Below, in pieces: positions 25,581-38,400 of a DNA stretch of 64,000 bases. Made by a program: the position numbers and the translations under genes. How positions within the stretch are numbered: the stretch's first letter is position 1; each line of letters begins with the position of its first letter. Under the pieces are notes generated by a model. It was not told where the DNA came from. It did no database searches and was given only the letters and a program-made list of their open reading frames with translations. The stretch is from Telopea speciosissima (lineage: Eukaryota; Streptophyta; Magnoliopsida; Proteales; Proteaceae). The DNA lies in assembly GCF_018873765.1 (NCBI RefSeq), contig NC_057918.1, positions 11,664,862 through 11,728,861 on the forward strand. The letters run 5' to 3'.

Positions 25581-25748
25581 TTTGGGATCATATACACCGT
25601 AGTATACAAAAGAAAAAAACAAAGCGTATGCCGTATGATGTTTAAAAAATCAATTAACGAACGAGATTTAATGATACCATTTACACGGATCAGATTACTC
25701 CCGACCATGGATTCCCTTATCTGCACTGCCGACCAGAAAACCTTTTGC

Positions 25749-26816
25749 CCATTATTATTAGGAAAAATACCTTAATATTCAATCTAATAGTTTGAAGGAT
25801 CAAGTCGTACACCATAGTAAGAATACTAATTTAAATATTTTTATTGTTATTTTAATATCACTTGCCCACATTTTAATTGAAATAAAATGGAACCCCTGTA
25901 GATCATGATGGGCATGATTTTAAGGGGGGCTTCTTCTCATTGATTATGCTTGCCGTGTCCTTAACAAAGTAAGGCCATGATTTTACGTGGAGATTGCTTT
26001 CAGATTCTAATCTGTGACCACTTGATCACAAATCTAACAATCGAACAATCATACGATTGAAATTTTTCTCTATACAAGGGTACAAAAGAAAGGGAAAAAG
26101 AGATAAAAGAAAATAAATCTTCTGATGGACCTTTGATCTTCGAATGTTAGTACTCATTAGGTTTATATCTTCAAATGTTAGGTCGGATCCCTCTTTACCT
26201 TTTCTCCACGGGATGGAATTCTTTTTCTATTATTGTATATCTGTATTTATATCTCTTTTGATCCTGTATTTCATGGATATATAATTGCAGGAGAAGAATG
26301 GGGGCTGGGAAAAAAGTAGACTTTGGGAGATGGGGTTCAGTGCATGTCGGTGACACAGTTGGAGCCACACATCCACGATCTGAAATCTGACTTCCCTTTT
26401 GTTTATATTCTCTCTCCCTATTCTATTCTTAGATGTAATTTATCCAATTAGATCCAGTGTCTCAGTCACTCTAATGCCCTTTTTCCTATATAATGTAAAT
26501 ATGTTTTTCTCTATCTAATAGTAATATAAGAATGTTTCCCATCAAAAAAATTAGATCCAGTATCTCAGTCAGAGATGTCTGAATACTGAAGATCCAAGAC
26601 TATAGATCCCATCCTTCCAGCGGCAACCCTATTTGATAGATCCACAAATAATTTAGGCTGTGTTTGTTTGATAAGGGAGAAGAGAGAATAGAAAAGAAAA
26701 ATTAATTTCTGTATGTGTTTGATTTACATAGAAAATAGAAGAAAAGATGGTTCGTTATTTTAATCATGCCCCTTCATCACCTCTTTCTCGAGTCCGGATC
26801 AGGTCCCCAGAGTTTT
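25749..26816. other. Intergenic, right of the palindrome
   Basis: AT-rich DNA with no convincing gene and no continuation of the palindrome. A short direct repeat, AATTAGATCCAGTGTCTCAG / AATTAGATCCAGTATCTCAG, occurs near 26446 and 26549, suggesting minor repeat debris. Confidence 0.5.
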
Positions 26817-27107
26817 GGACCCTCCATAGGGTGTGGGACCCATCTTTGGTGTATAGTGCCCACCATGGTTTGAGGTACCGGTTCTGATCGGCCGATTTTG
26901 ACTGGAACGGATCGGTATCGATTGAGACCAATCCCGATACCGATCCAATCCAGCTACATGGACAGGGGTAAAACTGTAAGAAAAGTAGTTTTTTTTATAA
27001 GAAAACAAGGACAAAAGTGTCATATTTACCCGAGTTTGGGCGTTCCCGATCCAATCCAGCCGATACCGAGATCACGAACCATGGTGCCCACACCCCATGG
27101 AGGGTCC
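26817..27107. repeat. Non-autonomous element with 21-bp terminal inverted repeats
   Basis: The left end is GGACCCTCCATAGGGTGTGG at 26817, with its complement CACACCCCATGGAGGGTCC ending at 27107. The interior is rich in GATCGG and CCGATACCGA words also seen near 29200-29270, and it encodes nothing. It is a MITE-like element. Confidence 0.5.
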
Positions 27108-27650
27108 AGATATAACCCCATGCGTCTCCAGGTGGGATTGAGCTCCTCTCCAAGGAGCCCAACACCCAGGGAGTGCCTGGGGGCATTCAGCTATAGGGTT
27201 GTGCCACACAAATCTCAAATTCCCAATGGTTGACTAGGTGTTCGTCGAGAAGTTGCAGAGTGATTTAAGGTTTCATTTTCTCAACAAACTATCGAACAAG
27301 AGGATTCAAGGATTTTTACCATTATAATCAACTCAAGTAGAACAACTTAACGAGATTAAAAAAAAATGACTAGACTCGTCGATTTTGTTTGACTCTGGTG
27401 AAAAGATCGAGTTTCATTTGACACGGACGAGTTGTGACTGATTCTTGTTGTTTTTTACCCCGACCTAGTTTACACGATTCTTGATCAATCATTCGAAAAT
27501 TTGATTCGGCTCATCCCAGTCAAAACCCGATTTTCCAAGACTTATGTCTGTCCACCTTTTACCCAAAGTGTGTTTCCAATATTGTTTTATAAATAAGGTC
27601 AATGAAACCAACGTCATCCAGATTGAATATTTATCGTAATTTTTTAAGGG

Positions 27651-29166
27651 GGAATTTCCTAGATCTACTAGATTAAAAAAAGATTTACAAAATCAATAGC
27701 AGTAAATTATATTTTACATTCATAAGTTACTTACTTTAAAAAGATTTACCTAACCCCCATGTGAGTAAAAGAAGTTAAATGAATAACCCAAAATGCCCCA
27801 ACATCCTCTCTCTTTGTTCTTCTTTTCCGACGGAACCAACCACTTTCTCCTGCAACAACTACCTTGATCCCCCTCCCTTGCAATCCCGCCCCACTCCTTG
27901 CAAACCCACCCTACACCAACACCTCCACCGCCAGCCACCCCTCCCGCAGGAGAAGGAGGGTGTTTTATTTTCTAAGCATCTTATTGGATGGTCAAGCATC
28001 CAAACTGCCATGAAATACCTGATTTACATTGGATCATTTGGCGAAAACCAGGAATCACGAAAGATTGTTGTGTTATCACCCTGATTTAGTTCTCATGACC
28101 TCACACCTCCGCCTAAAATTGAGGAATTTGAAGTATCGTATAGCATGAGAATCGCCATAGGAGTGGAACTCCAAGTTGAGAGTTCACATTAACATCATCT
28201 TAAATCATTATGTAGTAATCTTTAAACTGATTGAATTCAATTCTCAGTACCCAAACAGGCGTTGAACCAGTTTCTCTCCCTAACTTCAGAAATCTCCAAT
28301 GTCTTGTTGCAAATAGTTGCTTTTTGGTAAAAATTCAAGGCTAACTCTCCACATCCTCATTTCCAAGTTTTTTTTTTTTCTTTTTCCAATTGAAATAAAC
28401 ATTTATGGGCCATCGTCACTCAGAAGCAGATCCCACCATCGTTTGAGGATAGAGAGAAGAGGACTGAGGGGCTGAATTTCAATAGTGGGTTTATTGTTCT
28501 TGTTCTTCTTCGGAGGATTTCCTTTGCTACTCTAAACAGAAGAATTAATGGTATCCTAATCACCTAATAGTATGACCAAGAATAAAAAAGAAACCTGAAT
28601 TGCAGGATCAGGAGGAACTAGATTTAGAGAGAAAATACGACATTCACAATCTGCTGGTCAGATGGACTAGGTATGCTGGTTGAAGGGTCTATAGGAATAG
28701 AAATATAATTTCCAATATTAGGGACAATCCATTGGTCAGATAGTGAGTTATGGTCTGGACAAAAATTAGTAACTTTCTAAAAGAGTGATCCTCAGTTCTA
28801 TAACTCCTTGTGCAGAACAAAGATAGGGTCTGTTGTGATCAAGAATTTAATATGCGGCTGCGGGAGGAGGGAGGGGTGGCTGGCGGTGGAGGTGGTGGTG
28901 CAGGGCGGGTTTGCAAGGAGAAGGGTGGGGCGGGATTGCAGGGGAGGGGGATCGAGGGAGTAGTTGTAGGAGAGAGTGGTTGGTTCCGACGGAGAAGGAG
29001 AGAGAAAAGGATGTTGGGGGCATTTTGGGTTATTCATTTAACTTCTTTTATTTGCATGGGAGTTTGATAAATCTTTTTAAATCAATTAACTTATGAATAT
29101 AAAACATAATTTACAGCTACTGGTTTTATAAATCTTTTTTTTAATCTAGTAGATGTAGCAAATTCC
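27651..29166. mobile_element. Non-autonomous DNA transposon with ~300-bp terminal inverted repeats
   Basis: Long terminal inverted repeats cover 27651-27949 and 28858-29166 with, by eye, about 85% identity. The ends read GGAATTTCCTAGATCTACTA and, in complement, GGAATTTGCTACATCTACTA. The C-rich inner parts of the repeats create Gly- or Pro-rich chance frames on both strands. The 0.9-kb centre shows no transposase. Long TIRs suggest a Mutator-like derivative, but I found no clear target duplication. Confidence 0.65.
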
Positions 29167-29423
29167 GGAATCCAATTTGTCTGATCCAGAGTCCAAAGTC
29201 CAAACTGATACGGTTGATCCGGTTCGGTATCGATTATCGAATGAAACCGATCCCGTATCCGATACCGATTCCTAATAAAACAATGATCCATGGATAACGT
29301 TTTTCCCGAGTGTACATGCGGTTAAACCCCCGGACTCTCGTTTTCTTCTTCTTCGACCTTTTGCAGCGTCTCTTGGACCGAACTCTGAGAAATTAACCTT
29401 GACTTCTGAAGATTACTCCAGAA
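29167..29423. promoter_or_regulatory. DEGP8 upstream region
   Basis: It holds a GATCCGGTTCGGTATCGATT-type repeat word and then about 110 bp of likely 5' UTR before the ATG at 29424. No clear TATA element is assigned. Confidence 0.35.
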
Positions 29424-32400
29424 ATGCAAGTATTAGCTTGTAGTTCTCCTCTGCAATGGCAGCGTTTCGATGCTCAGAGACGTTTCAGTCGGAGAGAGAT
29501 ATTCATGGAGGGAGTTTCGTCATTTTATTCTCGCTCAGAGATACAAACTGGTTCCATCAACAATGCTTCTTCTCAATCCGTCTCTATTCAGAGGTAATCA
29601 ACTAATCACTAATACTTTCATACAGAAGCTAAGAAGGAACAGAAATTTCCTCCCGCCTTGAGATTAATCTCTGGCGCTCCCCCCCCACACACACACTTCC
29701 CTTTTTGGCTTGTTCAATCTTTTGCTTGGTTATCTGTCACGACAACACGCATTTTCTTCCGCTAAATTAATTCCTTGGCGAAACTTGAAGTAGGATTGGT
29801 AACTGAATTGGAAAAAGTATATTACTTTGTGTTCTCTGTGTTGAATCTTTGTGGGTAGCTATATCTGATCGGTCAAGTGCATGAACAGTGATGATGAAAC
29901 TAGGTTTTTTTTTTTTTTTGGATGAATAATGATGAAACTAGGTTGATGGGCTATTTAGGAGAAAACTTTTTTTATGTATGCACACAACTTCAAATGTCCT
30001 TTTACTAATGCACGGTGATCACTTGGCTTACATAGGCCGGATGAAGATATTTCCAAGAAATTGGATGTAGCAATATGCAAAATCATTCCTTTCACAAAGC
30101 GTAGGATGTTGCTTTGGAGCTCATTAATTTACATGTTTTGTCATCCTTCAAGGTACTTATCAGGTTCGCACTGTTTGTCTCTGTTCTTCCTTAATTCACG
30201 TTTAGGTTTCTTTGGAACTAAAATTTACTATGATTGTTTCGATGCCTTAACTTTCAAATTTTAAGTCCCTTTCCACTCTTCTTTCTATTGTATGATAGCA
30301 TGAAGCAATTGGACAAATATAGTCATTGGTGATGTTCATTTTTTAAGGTGTCTTCCTTTCCCCTTAAAAATAACAGTTGATGCAGATAAAAGAACTTCTT
30401 CAGCGAGAATAGAACAAGGGGCTGACATCACGATGCTTGCCTCTCACTAACAACCCTGAAGCTGTATCTTTGTTTTTTGGTTATTTTTGTTATTTGTATT
30501 GCTATACATGCTCTCTGATCCAGTGGGAGATCAGCTTAAAACAGGATCATAAGAAGAAAAAAAGGACAAGCTAGATTTGAAAATAAAACTAATAACAGAA
30601 TAACAGTAGGACTGATTTGACCAATAATCAAATCAAAGGGTCTGAATGTAGTGTAGAATATTTCTGCAAAGTGTGATCGAAATCTGATGGTCAGATTCAC
30701 ACTTATGGAGTAATCATACTAGGGAAATTACAATTCAACAACTGCAGAATCAATGGACAGAATGAGGGTTCAAACCAATGATCAATTACGGCTCTAACAG
30801 TTGAATAGCTTGGTAATAGAAAGTAGGAACCAACCAACCAAAACTGACTCAGAAATTTAAAGATTTAGCGAATCCTAGTTGTGATAGGATTTCTAGTATT
30901 AATTGGAAAGTTTAGATTTTGAAACCGTCACAAGATTTAATAAAACCAGAGATTTGGAGTAATCCACGTTGAAGTAGGAAACTAGAATTCGATGGAAAAG
31001 ATATGATTTTTTTTTGGGCTTTTGAAGCTGAAATAAAATAGAAATAAAAGAAATCACCACTCCCCAACCTTGGAATCACCAGCATCAAGGGTTCCTAGAG
31101 TCACCACCGGCCCCAAGGGTTCCTGAAGTCACCACCAGGGATCCTACTGAATCACCACAGCAGGAAGCATTCTGAATCACCACAGAACCAAAAGCAACAA
31201 GCCAAACTTTATTCATCAAATTCATGTACAATGCTGTAGCCCTTTGAAAAAAAGAGCATCTCGGTGCACGGGGCTCCCGCTACTGCAGGGTTTGGGAGGG
31301 GCAAATGTAAGTAAGTAGCCTTACCCCTTGCTTTGTAGGAGAGGCTGTTTCCAAGTTTTGAACCCGCAACCAACAGGTTGCAATAGCGTAACATAACTGT
31401 TGCGCCAAGGCTGTAGCCCTTTACAAACATATATACAAGACTCAAAATCAGACTCAAACTCAAAAAAAGGAAAGGCTTAAACCAATCCTCATAAATTGAC
31501 TAGGAAACTGAAATAATAGAAGAAACTGACCCAAACAAGGAATCTAACTTAACTAATGAAGTAAATCCCGTATTCCTGCCTTTTACCCATTTTAGGCCCA
31601 TTAAAGTGATATTACAAAGAAAACCCATTGGACTAAGCCCAACATATATCTAACTCACAACCCAAGGTTTATTTCCACAAAAATAAGCCCACATTGTGAT
31701 TTATCTGCATCAATACTTTGCATTAATATCTTGAAAATTGATGAAGTAGTAAAGTTGCAACCTATATGGCTACAACCTGTTGTAACAACATTTAAAACTT
31801 AAACCTCTCAAAACTGATAAAGAACCCAATCCTGGTAGCAGTCTCGAGTGGTATTATTTTATTTTATTTTCTGAATTTGGCTTCTGTGAGTTAATAAGGA
31901 CTCAAAAAATTATCATCAAAATGATCAAACTATCAGCTACCTACTGAGCTTGATTTAGTATTCACAGCTCTACCAATGCATATCAACTTAGCAAGTCCTG
32001 TGGCCCTGAGTGATCTTTGGTTTGGGCATCTAGCTTTATGTGAGGATGTCTTTATATTGTTGCTTCTAACAATTCTTTTTTCGTACTTGCAGCATATGCT
32101 TTAGGGGATCCATCTGTGACAATTGAAGAAGTAACTCCGCCTGTTTCCCCATCTGGGCCTCTCTTCCCATCTGAGGTTCATTCTGAATATATCATTAGCT
32201 ATCCCTATTCTCTGAGGTTTTTTATGGGATTAACCCGACTATACACTTAATACTTTACACATCTTTATGGCTGGTGGGTTTGGTTTTTGTTTAATTGACA
32301 GGAAAAAATTGTTAGACTCTTTGAGAAGAATACTTACTCTGTTGTCAACATATTTGATGTAACATTACGGCCTCAACTTAATGTAACAGGTGTTGTTGAG

Positions 32401-35400
32401 GTAATTAGTTCGATTTACTTTCGAGTTCTTCTCTTTCCTGTTATGGTAGTCAAAATTATTCACATATTTGTTAATTTATGAATTTGTTACCAGTAATTTG
32501 CTTTATTAAATCATGGTTTACCGTAAGTCACTGAACATGCTCTCCTGTTTATGTCCTGAAAGAATACAAATGATTCTCTCAATTTACATTTTCCCAGGTT
32601 CCTGAAGGGAATGGTTCTGGAGTGGTCTGGGATAGGCAGGGGTACATTGTGACTAATTATCACGGTAAGCACCAATAAAAAAAAACATATCTTGCCATGA
32701 CTAAAACCTGTATGAGCTCTAGTACATCAGATGACTCATGACTATTTATCTATTTTTTTTTTAATGGATTTTCTGTATTTATCTGGTGTTGTTCTTACTG
32801 TAGTCACTGCCTGATTTCTGTGTTGGTTTGGTTTAAAACTTGTTTGTTATTGAAATTGAACCCCTACTGGTGAGAAATCTCCCTTGATTAAAAATTAATA
32901 TTTCTTATTATGAACGTAAATTCTGTAATAAACTTCTCTCTGAGCATTCCTGTCTATTTTTTTTAGTCTTTGAATTTGTCTAATAAGCAGTTAGGTTGAT
33001 TAAATATTAACCATGGCATGTTTCCATGGGTCACAAAATGAATGTTGGACATTTAATCGTTGAATAGGAGTTTGGTGGAAGTTAATCATTTTGAGATTAC
33101 TTCCCAACTGTACTGGATTTGGGATTTGATCATTTGCTGCCCTCATATTGCCCAGTGGTTGGTAATGCTCTTTCGAGGAATCCGAAGCCTGGACAAGTTG
33201 TTTCTCGGGTTAATATCCTCGCATCTGACGGGTGAGGTTTGCAGGGCCCTGGCCTTCTTCCTGAGAACTTGAACTGTAGTATATAGGTTGATGATAATTT
33301 CATAAAGCGGGACAATTGTTATATATGATTGTCGCTACGTAAAAGTTAGATTGCTAATCTTGTGTGTTTTCTTTAGGGTGCAAAAAAATTTTGAGGGTAA
33401 GTTGATCGGTGCAGACCGAGCTAAGGATCTTGCTGTTTTGAAGGTATTTACTTTTTAAGTTTTCTGTAAATACTTTTGAGTTTTGATGCTGTATGTGTGA
33501 AGTTGCTGTTAAAAGGTAGCCATAAAATTTGCAAATAATTACTGAACTCCATTATTTATAAATATATTTAGGCTTGTTCTGATCAATTTATCTATTCATG
33601 AAATCATTGATTTGATATCTTCATAGTCGAGAGAGAGACATACTGATGCTCTCTTAGTTAGTTCTTACAATGCTTTCCCTTGCAAGCGATAATGGGAGAA
33701 ACCAAGAAAATTAATTGGAGGATGCCAATCTTTTCAGTCCAACTCTGACCAAGAACTTGCAGAGCCAAAAGCTATTCATTTACTGTTTCATTACAATCTT
33801 TTTTGATAAGCCAACAACATTTATTGATAGGGAGGAAATTCTCCAAAACACAGAACTATACAACTAGACAGAGTAGCCCTACCAGTTACAATGTACTCTC
33901 GATATTGTTCTGTTTGAACAATTTATGTTAAGAATCCCTAAATATTACAAGTTCCTTGGCTTTATCAGCCATCCTAATGAATGGTTTAAACCTCAAAGTT
34001 GTTTCACAAACCCAGCTGTTCCTTGCACTTCAAAACAACCACGAGACTGCCAGAGGCATCAATAGCCATAAGGGAGCCTCTCCTTGAAGTACAGATTTCA
34101 TGACAATAAAAAAAAAGTGTTCCTATTCCAAATAATCCCAGCCTCCTTTTATGCTGAATCCACCACGTTCTTCATAAAGCTGAGTGAACTGATAAATGAT
34201 CTACTGATTCTTCCTCCTGAAGGCATAAAACACAGGCATTAACCAAGTTGGGCCCTCTACTGATCAGATGACCAATAGCAAGGATTTTATCCAATGTAGC
34301 TGTGCACATAAAAAATTGAAGCTTTGGAGGAGTTCCTTTCACCCAAAAAGCTTCAAATTCTTTGTGTTTATCCATGTCCCTGTCTGACTGCATGTTATTA
34401 TTTGCTGAGCAGCCTCACCACTGATTCCACTTTCCAGTCATTCAAGTCCACTTAAGGATAATCCTTGTTGATGTATTTTCCTAAGATGGATCGCTGTTGT
34501 CTACAATTCTTGCATTCCTCTCAATAGCTAAACAATAGCTGCGAGCACATAAGTCTATCTAAAATCTATTTTGTCCCCCATTTCCAACTTCGAATCTGAT
34601 ATGCCGCTTAAGAGTGTCTTTCCATAAACCTCTACCTTGAGGACTCAGGCCTGGACCACTGTCCCAATCATTTGCTACTCCACACTTGGCATCAATCACC
34701 TTTCTCATGGGCTGTTATGCTAATTCTTGAACCTCCAAAACCACTCCTTATGTGGTAATTTGGTCATGGAGATTGCATATTGAATATCCAATCCTCCCTG
34801 TTTCTGGGTTTGTAAACCTCCTCCCAACTTACTAGATGATATACAAAGGATTATTCACTACCTACCCAGAGAAAAAATCCCATTGTATCTTTTGCAATCC
34901 ATGAGCAACCGAAAAAAGGAACATGTTGTAACTCAGAATTTTGGCCAATGAACCCTTAATCAGCAGCAGTCCACTTCATTGGACAAGAAATTGCTTTTGA
35001 TGAGAGCAGCTTCTCACCTTTTCCATACTCTCCACCACCAGTTCCCACACTGATTTCTTCTTTAAGCTAGCACTCCAAAGAATGCCCAAATATTTGTATG
35101 AAGAGTTGTGAAGACAGTTGTCAAGCTCAGCCAATTGGGCCACTTCCTTTATAGATATGAATTCAGGTTTGGAGAAATTCACCCTAAGGTCTGACTCCAC
35201 TTCAAAGCACTTTAATATACCCTTCAAGTACCTTATTTTTTTAATGAAATGCTTCACAGAAGTTTCATGTACGTATCATCAGCAAAATGGAGGTGTAATA
35301 TAGCCTGATAACCACCACCCAATTCAAAGTCCTCCAACATCCCACAATGTAGAAACCTTCTGCAGCATCAGACTTATCCTTCCATGACCATAGTTAAAAG

Positions 35401-38400
35401 AAACAGGTGGGGAGGATCCCCTTGGTGATATTCTAGATCCAGGGGAAAAACCTGCTGGAACTCCATTCGAGAGAAATAATAAATCTGCATATGAGTATCC
35501 GCCTCAGTCTATTTTCTCCTCTGGCACCCAAATTTCATCCAATCTACATATTTGAGAAACAACCTGCTTACACGATCATACACCTTCTCTAGGTCCACTT
35601 TACAAGTCGACCCTGAAGTATCAGTTCTTTTCTGTTAGTCAATACATTCAATTTCCGTCTACACTTCATCTAATATTTCCTTGAAGGCTCCTGCATTTTG
35701 TCAATGATTGGACTAACTGGAGCCTCAGCCATGTCCGACACCTTAGAGGTTAGCTTATAAGATCTGCCAAACTAATGGAACCATTAATGACCATTGTGTG
35801 AGCTCAACTCAACCGTCTTTATTTTTGCCTTTTCAGTAAGAAGAGTTAATATATATATATATATATATATTTATTTTTTTTTTTTCCATTTCACTTTTGT
35901 ATTGGGAATGGATGAATACTTTTGTACTCTTGTTTAACTGGACTATTTGAATATATTGTATCACCAGTCCAAACTCCAGAGCCTGTGACTGTGATGCATC
36001 TCCATGTCTGCTTCTTTATTTGTGTGAAAGTTGGGGGCCTTATGACTGCCTTTTGACATAAGGTTACTTTCAAAGATCTCGATTTGATGGAGTGTATTTT
36101 GCAAATCCCACTTAAGAAATCTGGGAGTGCTAGGAACATGAGCATTTAACGCTTGTGTCATTGTGTGCGATACAAACAGCTGGGGCCTTTCCTATACAGT
36201 AGGCCCTATGTCATACATGGGGAGGTCCTACTTAACTGTAAACATCTGCCATTTCCAGCCTCTTGTTTTGTGAATGCTCGTCTTTAAGCATTTTCCAAGA
36301 AGTTAAATTCTTTCATTTGGTTTTTAATATATAATTGATTTCTGATGTGGTGTTCTTAATTTATATTGCTAGATAGAGGCCTCTGAAGATCTATTGAGGC
36401 CAATTGAGGTGGGGCAGTCAAATTCTTTAAGAGTTGGCCAGAAGTGTTTAGCCATTGGAAATCCATTTGGTTTTGACCACACCCTTACTGTTGGGGTTAT
36501 TAGTGGATTGAATCGAGAAATTTTTAGTCAAACTGGAGTAACAATTGATGGAGGTATTCAGACAGATGCAGCCATAAATCCTGGAAACAGGTTAGTCTGT
36601 GAGCTTCCATTCTAATGCCAAAATTCCCTTTGCTGTTTACTTGAACAGAGAAATTAATAAAATAGGTTGCTGTTTGGGAAAGTGGGAAGTCTTAGTGTCT
36701 TGATGGGGTGATGTATGTTCTGTATATTCCAAGACAAATTTCCACTAGGTAGATACTTCTTTTGATGTTTCTTAGGTTAAATTGTTTCTGCCAATCAATA
36801 GGATTTAACTCTAGCTTGGAATTTCTGCTTTAAAATCTTGGATATTTTTCTGATTGCATTGAATTACTCCCTCCTCCGGCCCTACCCCACCCTTGTATTT
36901 CTTGTTAGAGTTCTAACTGCTTACTTTTCTGCAATGAACTACTTTCAACCGATTTAACTCCCTTCTCCATGGCACTGTTACTTGTACTAGAGAGTGGATC
37001 ATGTCCTTGTACAAGTACCGTCCAAGGCCCTCCAGGGCCACTCACATGGAATCCACTCCTCCTGTGGGTCCATGTGAGTGGCCCTGTAGGGCCATGGACG
37101 GTACTTGTACAAGGACATGATCCAGCCTCCCTGTACAGTGGGACCTTTTGTTTGTGTGTCAACAATGTACATGGTCTCGTTTACTTTACTTATATCTTGA
37201 AATTTTGACAGTGGAGGCCCCCTACTGGACTCAAAGGGGAATTTGATTGGGATTAACACAGCTATATTTACTCAGACAGGTAAATTTCCTCTCTTTGTGA
37301 TCAAGTGCAGCAACTTTTTCATAATTAAAATGCATTTAGGAGTTTAAATTCACTGGTTTGTCAATCTGCTCTAGAGTATTCTTAAAACAAATTTGCTTTA
37401 TTTGAATAGTATGCTCTGTTCTTAATTCTAACTGTTGTGACATATCGACGCCCAAGGACATAGTTGAATTATCATATAAGCAGGGAATAGGTTTAGAAAT
37501 CCAATGAAACCAGAATCACAGTGACAGGTTTAGAAACCAGATTTCAAGAGAAATTCGCTAACTAAGAATCAGAAACTCGAATGGGCTTAAACTTATGGTC
37601 GAATGTGTCTCTTCAAGTTGGTTATAAAGCTTATATTTACTTTTGTTGTTCCAAGCTGGAGCTGAGGATATAGATATGCTCCATCTTGAGGGCGAGTGTT
37701 AAAGTTTATAGTTGGAGGGTAGTTGTGCTGTATAGTCTTTTCTTAATAGTGAAGTCTTGTGTTAGTGGAGTCCTTGTCGAATTATGTAACTATATTTTAT
37801 CAATAGAAATAAACATTGTGGCTGACGGTAAGGATATTCCATTCCCAAGCCGTGAGCTCTCTCTCTCGGTTCTCTTCTTTTTTTTCATAGATTCTGGTTG
37901 TATTATCTGATTTCGTAACAGTGTCCATATGCGATTCTGCCTGTGGGAGGAATCTGAAACCTGCTAAAAGATGTTAGCTTGAATCTATCAGAATCCCATA
38001 AACATAGAGGCAGCAAAAGCCAATTTTATTTAATTGCAAAATCATATGGAGTCCTATGGCTCTTACATCAATATATATGTATATATATATATACTAAAAG
38101 TGTACATACAATAGGAATGGAAAGTGCACTTGAAATAGGAAAGATAGAAATAGTAAACTCTATCCATAATAGGAATAGATATCCCTTATAACTAAAACTC
38201 TATCATAACTAGTTAGAATAGGTGGTCCACATAATTAAAACTCTATCCAAAATAGGAATAGGAATTCTATTAATGCAAGACTCTCCATCCTTAACAACTA
38301 AGTAAATAACAATTATTTAATGAAATAAAACAATTCAAACTAACCTAATAAAGTAAATCCCAAATTCCTACCTAAAGGGCATACCCAGTGCACCAGGCTC

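Larger units (their letters stand above)
19257..25748 (-). repeat. Right arm of the 13-kb palindrome
   Basis: This 6492-bp arm is the reverse complement of 12721-19228, with 16 bp less in total. Differences from the left arm cluster in 19257 to about 21770. Examples are TTCGGTCA against TTCAGGTCA, and CTTCGAGG against CTTGAGG. The outer section 21.8-25.7 kb differs mainly in homopolymer lengths. Similarity ends at CCTTTTGC (25741-25748). The AT-rich DNA beyond it is not the complement of the left flank. Confidence 0.95.

Noticed and set aside
12721..25748. Palindrome as a plain fold-back assembly artefact
   Set aside because: A fold-back read would continue into the complement of the left flank. 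Instead both borders lead into different sequence. Not fully excluded without spanning reads.
12721..25748. Palindrome as a single DNA transposon with giant terminal inverted repeats
   Set aside because: No target-site duplication is seen at the borders (left TAATAAATG, right CCATTATTA), no transposase is recognised, and the internal unique part would be only 28 bp.
28798..29067. Gly/Arg-rich frames on both strands
   Set aside because: They are chance frames in the GC-rich inverted ends of the non-autonomous transposon and are mirrored at 27.75-27.95 kb.
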